Shown here: piece by piece, positions 12,167-18,324 of the stretch | How the letters are laid out: every line of letters begins with the position of its first letter | Position numbering within the stretch: the stretch's first letter is position 1 | Assembly (NCBI GenBank): GCA_035542755.1 | Contig: DATKKU010000005.1 | Span: 1-18,324, forward strand | Reading direction: 5' to 3' | DNA: 18,324 bases | Origin: RYN-425 sp035542755 | GTDB taxonomy: Bacteria > Patescibacteriota > Saccharimonadia > Saccharimonadales > UBA10212 | The notes under the pieces: model-generated | What the model was told of the DNA's origin: nothing | Databases searched by the model: none | The model's input: the letters and a program-made list of their open reading frames with translations, nothing else | Made by a program: the position numbers and the translations under genes

Positions 12167-14998
12167 ATGGCTCAGATTACTAACTTAAAGGTTAAGAGGC
12201 TCTTCACAGCGCCTAAAACCAAAGCATATGACCGGCTGAAGTGGACTAAGCGTGATTCGCTAATCGCTAATCCTGCCACCGGTAAGCCTGTTTTTGAGCA
12301 AAAGAACGTGCAGTTTCCCGAAGGCTGGAGCCTCAATGCCATAAACATTGTGGCCCAGAAATACTTCACCGGTACACCCGGGACCGCCGAGCGCGAGTCT
12401 TCCCTGAAAGACCTGATTGACAGAGTGGTTGATACCATTACCCGCCAAGGCACGAGTGAAGGCTACTTTAACTCGGAAGCCGAAGCCGAGGACTTTCGCG
12501 AGGAGCTCAAGTTTATACTGGCTACTCAACGAGCTGCTTTCAACTCCCCAGTTTGGTTCAATATCGGCGCCCCCAGCCGAAGCCAGCAAGCTAGCGCCTG
12601 CTTTATCCTCGCCGTTGAAGACACCATGCCAGCCATCTTGAATTGGTATGCCGAAGAAGGCATGATTTTTAAGGGCGGCAGTGGTTCGGGCATTAATGTC
12701 AGCACACTTCGTAGCTCTAAAGAACGCTTGGGTAAGAGTGCCGGTACAGCCAGCGGACCTTTGAGTTTTATGCGCGGAGCCGACGCCAGCGCCGGGGCTA
12801 TTAAAAGCGGCGGCAAAACCCGCCGGGCAGCTAAGATGGTTATTTTAAACGCCAGCCACCCCGATGTTGAAGAATTTATTTGGTGCAAGGCCATAGAAGA
12901 GCGCAAAGCCCGCGTGCTGGAACAAGCCGGCTTTGACATGACTTTAGACGGCAAAGACTCCTTTTCAGTCCAGTATCAAAACGCCAATAACTCGGTGCGT
13001 GTAACGGATGACTTTATGCAAGCCGTGGAGAACGACGATGACTGGGACTTAACGGCTGTCACCACAGGTAAGAGTGTGCAGAAGGTCAAGGCTCGGGACA
13101 TATTCCGCCAGATTGCCGAAGCCTCGTGGGAGTGCGCCGACCCGGGCATGCAGTTTGATACAACTATTAATAAATGGCACACCGCGCCCAATGCCGGACG
13201 CATCAACGCTTCCAACCCCTGCAGCGAATACATGCACCTAGATGATTCGGCCTGCAATCTAGCCTCTATTAATCTGCTGAAATACTTAAACGACGACGGC
13301 AGCTTTGACATAGAGGCCTACAAGCACACTGTAGAGCTGGTATTTACGGCCCAGGAGATTTTAGTAGGCTACAGCGAATATCCAACCAAGAACATCGGTA
13401 AAAATGCCCGAGCTTACCGCGAGCTGGGCCTAGGCTACGCTAACTTGGGCGCACTTTTGATGGCTCAGGGTCTGCCCTATGACTCTGAAGAGGGCCGGGC
13501 CCAGGCTGCGGCGCTAACTGCCTTAATGACCGGAACAGCCTATGCCACAAGCGCCAAGATTGCTAAACGAGTTGGTCCGTTTGCCGGCTACCATAAAGAC
13601 CGCGAAGCCATGAACGGCGTCCTCAAAATGCACCGCGCCGAGGTTGATAAAATAGATGCCTCCAAAGTTTCTGAGGAGTTACTGTCGGCTGCAGCCAGTG
13701 CTTGGGACGATGCTGTAGAGCTAGCCGAGGCTTACGGCGTACGTAACTCGCAGGCTACGGTTTTAGCCCCAACCGGCACAATCGGCCTGATGATGGACTG
13801 TGATACCACCGGTATTGAGCCGGATCTGGGCCTAGTGAAGTTTAAAAAGCTGGTCGGTGGCGGCACTATGAACATCGTCAACCAGACAGTACCCAGAGCC
13901 CTCAAGACACTGGGCTACAGCAAGCCGCAAATAGACGACATTGTGGCTTACATTGACGTGGAGAAAAGTATCATCGGCGCCCCCCATCTTAAGAGCGAAC
14001 ACTTAAACGTCTTTGCCTGCAGTATGGGCGATAACGCCATTCACTATCTTGGTCACGTTAAGATGATGAGCGCCGTCCAACCATTTTTGTCAGGTGCTAT
14101 CAGCAAAACCGTCAACATGCCGGAAGATGTATCGGTAGAAGACGTTGAGCAGCTCCACATGGACGCCTGGAAAATGGGACTCAAGGCCGTAGCTATTTAC
14201 CGCGATAACTGCAAAGTTGCCCAGCCGCTATCCATGGCCAAAAAAGACGGCGAAAAAGCCCCGGTTGAAACCGTCGCTGCCCACACCGCTACTACTCCTA
14301 CCGAGGTTGCTGAGGCGGTTCACGACGCTGTAATTCTAAAAGGCGCTGTCCGCCGGGAACTGCCCAAGATGCGTAACTCCAAGACATTTAGTTTCCGAGT
14401 GGCCGATAGCCGAGGCTTCTTCACAGTCGGTGAATACGAAGACGGCACACCCGGCGAGCTGTTCATCAGCGTTTCCAAAATGGGTTCCACGCTGCGTGGC
14501 CTGATGGACGCCTTTGCCATATCTGTCAGTTACGGCTTGCAGTACGGCGTGCCGCTTAAGAGTTACACTAGGGCTTTCAGTCATATGAGTTTTGCCCCCA
14601 GCGGCATTACCGACGACACTGAACTTAGAACCGCCAGCTCCATAGTAGACTACGTCTTTAGGCGACTGGCGCTTACTTACCTGAGTTTTGACGACCGGCT
14701 AGAGCTTGGCCTGGCATCGCTAGACGATATGCCCACCAACCAGATAACCCTACTAGACGACTCAGTAAATATAGAACAGCCAACCGCTCAAGCCAGCAAT
14801 GAAGTGATTAAGATTGCCAGCACTATCGGTGCAGCTGGGCCGCAAATATCCCAGAAGGCCGAAGCCAATGCGCCCAAGAAATCCCCGGCTATCCAGGACG
14901 AAAGCGCGCCAATGTGCTTTAACTGCGGTAACCAAACCCAGCGAGCAGGCAGCTGCTACGTCTGCACAGCCTGCGGCTCCACAACCGGTTGTAGCTAA
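12167..14998 (+). CDS. nrdJ: Adenosylcobalamin-dependent ribonucleotide reductase (class II)
   Basis: Reduces ribonucleotides to deoxyribonucleotides using an adenosylcobalamin radical, with or without oxygen. The 943-aa protein is the long, zinc-tailed type. Cys352 in NPCSEY is the expected thiyl-radical residue, with Asn350 and Glu354 beside it. Cys145 (ASACFIL) and Cys363 (DSACNL) are the redox pair, at the spacing seen in Thermotoga NrdJ. PTGTI and the GGGTMNIVNQTVP segment lie further along. A TSCPD-like domain covers about 735-860. The tail carries six cysteines (917, 920, 930, 933, 936, 942): a zinc ribbon and the electron-delivery pair. AGGGG lies 9 nt before the ATG. CPR bacteria generally lack B12 synthesis, so the cofactor is probably taken up. 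Confidence 0.96.
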   Translation: MAQITNLKVKRLFTAPKTKAYDRLKWTKRDSLIANPATGKPVFEQKNVQFPEGWSLNAINIVAQKYFTGTPGTAERESSLKDLIDRVVDTITRQGTSEGYFNSEAEAEDFREELKFILATQRAAFNSPVWFNIGAPSRSQQASACFILAVEDTMPAILNWYAEEGMIFKGGSGSGINVSTLRSSKERLGKSAGTASGPLSFMRGADASAGAIKSGGKTRRAAKMVILNASHPDVEEFIWCKAIEERKARVLEQAGFDMTLDGKDSFSVQYQNANNSVRVTDDFMQAVENDDDWDLTAVTTGKSVQKVKARDIFRQIAEASWECADPGMQFDTTINKWHTAPNAGRINASNPCSEYMHLDDSACNLASINLLKYLNDDGSFDIEAYKHTVELVFTAQEILVGYSEYPTKNIGKNARAYRELGLGYANLGALLMAQGLPYDSEEGRAQAAALTALMTGTAYATSAKIAKRVGPFAGYHKDREAMNGVLKMHRAEVDKIDASKVSEELLSAAASAWDDAVELAEAYGVRNSQATVLAPTGTIGLMMDCDTTGIEPDLGLVKFKKLVGGGTMNIVNQTVPRALKTLGYSKPQIDDIVAYIDVEKSIIGAPHLKSEHLNVFACSMGDNAIHYLGHVKMMSAVQPFLSGAISKTVNMPEDVSVEDVEQLHMDAWKMGLKAVAIYRDNCKVAQPLSMAKKDGEKAPVETVAAHTATTPTEVAEAVHDAVILKGAVRRELPKMRNSKTFSFRVADSRGFFTVGEYEDGTPGELFISVSKMGSTLRGLMDAFAISVSYGLQYGVPLKSYTRAFSHMSFAPSGITDDTELRTASSIVDYVFRRLALTYLSFDDRLELGLASLDDMPTNQITLLDDSVNIEQPTAQASNEVIKIASTIGAAGPQISQKAEANAPKKSPAIQDESAPMCFNCGNQTQRAGSCYVCTACGSTTGCS

Positions 14999-15010
14999 AA
15001 CAGCATGTTA

Positions 15011-15044
15011 AACAAAAAAGCGCCTATTCGGGCGCTTTTTTGTT
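15011..15044. terminator. Bidirectional intrinsic terminator
   Basis: A 14-bp perfect stem (15011-15024 with 15031-15044, core AAAAAAGCGCC/GGCGCTTTTTT) and a 6-nt loop TATTCG. A-tract and T-tract flank the GC core symmetrically, so it can end both nrdJ and the convergent gene at 15057-15371. Confidence 0.92.
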
Positions 15045-15056
15045 AAAGACACCAAA

Positions 15057-15371
15057 CTACCTAACGCGTACTAGTGCAGGCTCAAGGTCTTCATTAACAT
15101 CCTCAAATAGAAGATTAACTTGCTCACCAACTCCAGTATTGAACGAAGTTAAGAGAAGCAAGGATGGCTGCTCCAGACTAGAAGCTTCTGGCGTGTGCAT
15201 TAAACCGTGACGACCTAAGCTATTCAATACGTCTACCACTCTAATCGAATCAATCTTAATCCCGACGTATCGCGTTCGGTCACTGTCCCCAAACCCCCGG
15301 GGGTAAGGATCGGTGTGGCCCTTCAACTCGTGGGCTACGTTGTTTATGATTTCAAGTCCTCTTTTGTCCAT
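15057..15371 (-). CDS. Small hypothetical protein, faint OmpA-like pattern
   Basis: A 104-aa protein with no confident family. Residues about 14-55 recall the OmpA/MotB peptidoglycan-binding pattern: a GHTD motif, then IDSIRVVDVLNSLGRHGL, which fits the usual LSxxRAxxVxxxLxxxGI spacing. The rest of that domain, including the final NRR motif, is missing, and there is no signal peptide or membrane anchor, so this may be a relic or coincidence. The gene itself is well supported: AAGGAG lies about 5 nt before the ATG and a promoter (TTGCAA, 16 nt, TATAAA) precedes it. It ends at the terminator shared with nrdJ and is divergent from the thioredoxin-fold gene. Confidence 0.7.
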   Translation of the reverse strand: MDKRGLEIINNVAHELKGHTDPYPRGFGDSDRTRYVGIKIDSIRVVDVLNSLGRHGLMHTPEASSLEQPSLLLLTSFNTGVGEQVNLLFEDVNEDLEPALVRVR

Positions 15372-15391
15372 AAGACTCCTTTACCGGTATT

Positions 15392-15419
15392 TTTATACTC
15401 CATAAAAAACTATTTGCAA
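15392..15419 (-). promoter_or_regulatory. Promoter for the 104-aa protein gene
   Basis: Minus strand: -35 TTGCAA (15419-15414), a 16-nt spacer and -10 TATAAA (15397-15392). It leaves a leader of about 14 nt that contains the AAGGAG ribosome site. Confidence 0.6.
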
Positions 15420-15439
15420 GCATAAGGACAAACAACTTT

Positions 15440-15448
15440 TGCTATAAT
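15440..15448 (+). promoter_or_regulatory. Extended -10 promoter, leaderless start
   Basis: TGCTATAAT is a perfect extended -10 (TGnTATAAT). The ATG at 15455 lies 6 nt after it, so the first transcribed base should be the A of the start codon. No -35 is needed or seen, and there is no ribosome site. Confidence 0.65.
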
Positions 15449-15454
15449 TCTCTT

Positions 15455-15724
15455 ATGCGAGTGGTGTTTTTGTACCATCCCAACAGTGAGCAAGCCGGCA
15501 AAGTTATGGACTATGCTCACGAATACACCCAGCGGCATCCCGGCATAGAGCCCGAACTAATCAGCTTGGAGACCAGGGAAGGTGCTGAGATGGCCGCGCT
15601 CTACGGCGTCACCAACTACCCAGCCATTTTAGCTATTAGTCGCGACGGTAGTCTGCAGCAGCTCTGGCAAGAGCAACAACTGCCACTGATGCAAGACTTA
15701 GATGCTTATGCCTTTGCTTTTTAG
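15455..15724 (+). CDS. Thioredoxin-fold protein without active-site cysteines
   Basis: An 89-aa protein with the outline of a small thioredoxin fold: a first strand MRVVFLYHP, a helix (EQAGKVMDYAHEYTQ), a second strand, then ALYGVTNYPAILAISRDG, where YP gives the cis-proline and DG the strand turn. The CxxC position is HPNS and the whole protein lacks cysteine, so it cannot act as a thiol oxidoreductase. A structural or binding role is more likely. The start is set by an extended -10 six bases upstream, which implies a leaderless transcript. The ileS leader begins directly after its stop, with its own promoter. Confidence 0.75.
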   Translation: MRVVFLYHPNSEQAGKVMDYAHEYTQRHPGIEPELISLETREGAEMAALYGVTNYPAILAISRDGSLQQLWQEQQLPLMQDLDAYAFAF

Positions 15725-15753
15725 TTGTTATATCTGCTGAGGTCTAGTAAACT
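15725..15753 (+). promoter_or_regulatory. Probable promoter for the T-box leader and ileS
   Basis: -35 TTGTTA (15725-15730), an exact 17-nt spacer and -10 TAAACT (15748-15753). Both hexamers are 4 of 6. The start site would be near 15760, just before the first stem of the T-box. Confidence 0.45.
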
Positions 15754-15759
15754 TAATCT

Positions 15760-16000
15760 GTTAGAGCATGGGAAAGCTGTCCGCTTATAGAGCGGATAAG
15801 CGGTTATCAACCGCGATGCAGCAGGAAGAAATCCGCGTTGAAGAGCGGACGGTAGAACCTGACGGTATGGTCCGTAGAAAACCAGAGAAATAAGTGCTTT
15901 TGAGAGACTTTTAAAGTAAAGCCTCAAGGGAATCTGGATGGTACCCCCGAGCGAGAGCCGCTTGGGTCCAGGAGTCCTTGAGGCTTTATTATTTAAGGAG
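15760..16000 (+). ncRNA. T-box riboswitch leader of ileS
   Basis: A tRNA-sensing leader. The antiterminator/antisequestrator is textbook: helix A1 CTGGA/TCCAG (15934-15938 with 15967-15971), the 7-nt bulge TGGTACC (15939-15945), and helix A2 CCCGAGC/GCTTGGG (15946-15952 with 15960-15966). The TGGT would pair with an ACCA tRNA end, as expected for tRNA-Ile. A 13-bp helix (15917-15929 with 15976-15988) encloses it. Upstream, short hairpins place AUA (15787-15789) and AUC (15806-15808) isoleucine codons in or near loops. The Shine-Dalgarno AAGGAG (15995-16000) can pair with TCCTT (15975-15979), which points to translational rather than transcriptional control. Confidence 0.85.
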
Positions 16001-16004
16001 TTTT

Positions 16005-18324
16005 ATGAGCGATTCAAAAAAAAGTTTTCTGGCCGAAACCGAAGAGAAGATGCTGAGTACGTGGGCCAGTGAAAAGACTTTTGAGAAAAGTGTATCCCGC
16101 CGAGAAGGTGCCGAGCGCTTTAATTTTAATGATGGGCCGCCGTTCGCTAATGGCCTGCCGCACTTTGGCCACTCGTTGGTGACGGGTATAAAAGATTCAA
16201 TTTTGCGCTATAAAACCATGCAGGGTTATTATGTGCCGCGGCGTAATGGTTGGGACTGTCACGGCCTACCGGTGGAATACGCCATTGAAAAAGAGTTCGG
16301 CGTTTCGGGTAAAAAACAAATCCTGGAACTGGGGTTGGAGAAATTTAACGCCGCTTGCCGGGCCTCAATCTTTAAATATAAAGATGATTGGGAAATTTTT
16401 CTAAAGCGCTATGGTCGTTGGAGCGATTACGAGCATTACTATGCCACTGTAGATAGGGATTACACCGAGAGTGTCTGGTGGATCCTCTCGGAAATTAATA
16501 AAAAAAGCCTGCTTTACAAAGGCTTCAAGTCTTTGCCATATTGTCCGCGCTGTGCCACGCCGCTGTCTAACTTTGAACTCAACGAAGGCTATCGTGACAA
16601 CGTTCCTGACCCCAGTGTCTTTGTTTACTTTCCACTGGTTGATAAACCAGACACAAAACTTTTGGCGTGGACAACTACACCCTGGACGTTGCCGGCCAAC
16701 GCCGCGCTGGCCGTTGATGAGAAGGCTGATTATGCATACGTAGAGCTTAAAGAGGACGGCTCTACTCTAATTTTGGCTAAAGAACGCCTGGATGTATTGG
16801 ATTTACGAAAAAACGAGTACAAGCTTTTAAAAACCGTCAAAGGCAAGGACCTAGTCGGTCTGCGCTACCAGCCGCTGTATGACCTGCCAGCGGGCAAGTT
16901 TAGTGAAGAGCAAGCCAAGAACGCTTATCAGGTAGTGCACGACGACAGCGTCAGCCTAGAGGACGGTACGGGCGTTCTACACTCCGCTCCGCGTTACGGC
17001 GAGGCCGACCTGGCTATGGGCCAGAAATACAATCTACCGCTCATAGAGAGCGTGGATAGCTCTGGCCATCTAATATATGGTCCAAAAGAAGCGCTAGGAA
17101 AGTTCTTTAAAGGTGCCGACAATCCGATAATTGCTGACCTTACTCACAAGGGTAAAATCTTTGCCGCCGAAACGGCCGAGCACACTTATCCATTCTGCTG
17201 GCGCTGCGATACGCCGCTAATGTACTACGCCACCAACACTTGGTTTGTGGCTGTTACTAAGGTTAAAGACGACATGATTAGTACAGCTGAACAGATTAGT
17301 TGGGTGCCCGCCAACATTAAAAACGGCCGCTTTGGCAAGTGGCTGGAAGGTGCCCGCGACTGGGCCATTTCGCGCAACCGTTACTGGGGCGCGCCAATGC
17401 CAATCTGGGTCAATCAAGACGATGGGGACGATTATATTGTCGTCAGTAGCATTGAAGAACTCAAGCAGCTGGCCGGCAACGACATAAAGGTAGATGATTT
17501 ACATCGGCCGTTTATTGACGATGTTAGCTTTACCAAAGACGGCAAAACCTACAAGCGAGTAGAGGAAGTACTGGACTGCTGGTTTGAGAGTGGTTCTATG
17601 CCCATCGCCCAGTGGCACTATCCCTTTGAAAATAAGGAAAAAACAGAGGAGTTACTCACGGCAGACTTTATAACCGAAGGTCTGGACCAAACACGCCTGT
17701 GGTTTTATGTTCAACACGTCATTTCAACCATCATCTTTAATAAACCAGCATTTAAGAATGTAATTACCACCGGCATAATCAACGCCGCTGACGGTCAAAA
17801 GCTTAGTAAACGTCTTAAAAACTACCCACCCACCGAAGATGTCTTCGATAAAGAGGGTGCTGACGCTTGGCGGCTATACCTGTTGTCCAGTGTCCAAGCT
17901 ACCGAAACTGCTGATTACATGCGCTTTAACAGGGAAGCCGTAACCGATCTTCAGCGCAATGTGCTAGGTACGCTTCTAAACTCCTTCCGTTTCTATAAGA
18001 CCTACTCTGAACTGGATAAATTTAAACCTTCCGGACTAGATGCGCCTTCTCCAGACAATATCTTAGACCAATGGGTTCTGGCTCGTTTAGATCAGACGAT
18101 TGAAGCCACTACTAAAAGTGCCGATGCCTATAAGATTGCCCATGCCATAGAGCCAATCATAGGCTTTATAGACGATTTATCTAACTGGTATATTCGTCGC
18201 AGCCGCAAACGCTTTTGGAAAAGCGAGAACGACGCCGATAAAGAGCAGGCCTACGCCACTCTTTACTACTGCCTGGTACGTACGTGTCAGCTACTGGCAC
18301 CGTGGGCACCGTTTTTACCGGACT
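16005..18324 (+). CDS. ileS: Isoleucyl-tRNA synthetase, type 2 (3' truncated by window)
   Basis: Charges tRNA-Ile with isoleucine. The frame is open from the ATG at 16005 to the window end, giving 773 residues of a protein normally over 1000. The class I signature is GPPFANGLPHFGH with HFGH at 53-56, and the second signature is KLSKR at 599-603 in place of KMSKS. WTTTPWTLPANAALAV marks the editing domain (CP1). After about residue 640 the anticodon-binding domain begins (YLLSSVQATETADYMRF). The GPPFANGLPHFGH form and KRLKNYP context resemble eukaryotic and type 2 bacterial enzymes, a group known for low mupirocin sensitivity. AAGGAG ends 4 nt before the ATG and lies inside the T-box switch. 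Confidence 0.96.
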   Translation, partial: MSDSKKSFLAETEEKMLSTWASEKTFEKSVSRREGAERFNFNDGPPFANGLPHFGHSLVTGIKDSILRYKTMQGYYVPRRNGWDCHGLPVEYAIEKEFGVSGKKQILELGLEKFNAACRASIFKYKDDWEIFLKRYGRWSDYEHYYATVDRDYTESVWWILSEINKKSLLYKGFKSLPYCPRCATPLSNFELNEGYRDNVPDPSVFVYFPLVDKPDTKLLAWTTTPWTLPANAALAVDEKADYAYVELKEDGSTLILAKERLDVLDLRKNEYKLLKTVKGKDLVGLRYQPLYDLPAGKFSEEQAKNAYQVVHDDSVSLEDGTGVLHSAPRYGEADLAMGQKYNLPLIESVDSSGHLIYGPKEALGKFFKGADNPIIADLTHKGKIFAAETAEHTYPFCWRCDTPLMYYATNTWFVAVTKVKDDMISTAEQISWVPANIKNGRFGKWLEGARDWAISRNRYWGAPMPIWVNQDDGDDYIVVSSIEELKQLAGNDIKVDDLHRPFIDDVSFTKDGKTYKRVEEVLDCWFESGSMPIAQWHYPFENKEKTEELLTADFITEGLDQTRLWFYVQHVISTIIFNKPAFKNVITTGIINAADGQKLSKRLKNYPPTEDVFDKEGADAWRLYLLSSVQATETADYMRFNREAVTDLQRNVLGTLLNSFRFYKTYSELDKFKPSGLDAPSPDNILDQWVLARLDQTIEATTKSADAYKIAHAIEPIIGFIDDLSNWYIRRSRKRFWKSENDADKEQAYATLYYCLVRTCQLLAPWAPFLPD

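Noticed and set aside
12526..12954. 142-aa minus-strand open frame inside nrdJ
   Set aside because: Antisense to the conserved NrdJ catalytic domain; no motif or start signal of its own.
15721..15927. 68-aa minus-strand open frame opposite the ileS leader
   Set aside because: The region is better explained by T-box RNA structure; no ribosome site or promoter for the frame was seen.
16471..16743. 90-aa plus-strand open frame
   Set aside because: Out-of-frame overlap with ileS, whose frame is continuous here with conserved motifs.

Overview
The window reads as a compact housekeeping region of a Patescibacteria (CPR) genome, most likely Candidatus Saccharibacteria. The reasons are dense gene packing, the standard code (TGA is used as a stop), a DUF5663-type small protein, a class II ribonucleotide reductase, a eukaryote-like (type 2) IleRS, and repeated use of leaderless or near-leaderless starts. 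The phylum is inferred from gene content and style; there is no rRNA here to confirm it.

Layout. 1-78 may be the tail of an unidentified gene. 142-2075 (+) holds a 510-aa protein of unknown function with an acidic Ala/Pro/Glu-rich linker, then a DUF5663-like protein. 5497-2072 (-) is the classic priA-def-fmt cluster (replication restart, peptide deformylase, Met-tRNA formyltransferase). It converges on the DUF5663 gene with a 4-base overlap of stop codons. 5593-7900 (+) holds a small winged-helix regulator and then the tight run rpsU, yqeY-like, adk, map. 7901-8504 is a single-gene unit: a strong promoter overlapped by a perfect inverted repeat, a His/Arg-rich unknown protein and an intrinsic terminator. 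8567-11320 carries ftsA and ftsZ, each with its own promoter. 11371-14998 carries nrdR, with an NrdR box just after its promoter, and nrdJ, behind a leader that folds into a long stem. A bidirectional terminator separates nrdJ from a small convergent gene. From 15440 come a cysteine-free thioredoxin-fold protein, a T-box leader RNA, and ileS, which runs off the window at 18324.

How the genes work together. Three genes cover formyl-methionine metabolism: fmt formylates the initiator tRNA, def removes the formyl group and map removes the methionine. ftsA and ftsZ form the core of the division ring. nrdR and nrdJ form a deoxynucleotide supply unit with its own repressor. ileS appears to be controlled by uncharged tRNA-Ile through the T-box.

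The most interesting parts are the RNA-level controls. They are the ileS T-box, whose isoleucine codons sit in short hairpin loops, the structured nrdJ leader, and at least five genes whose -10 element lies only 6-11 nt before the start codon with no Shine-Dalgarno sequence. No CRISPR array, insertion sequence, tRNA or rRNA gene was seen.
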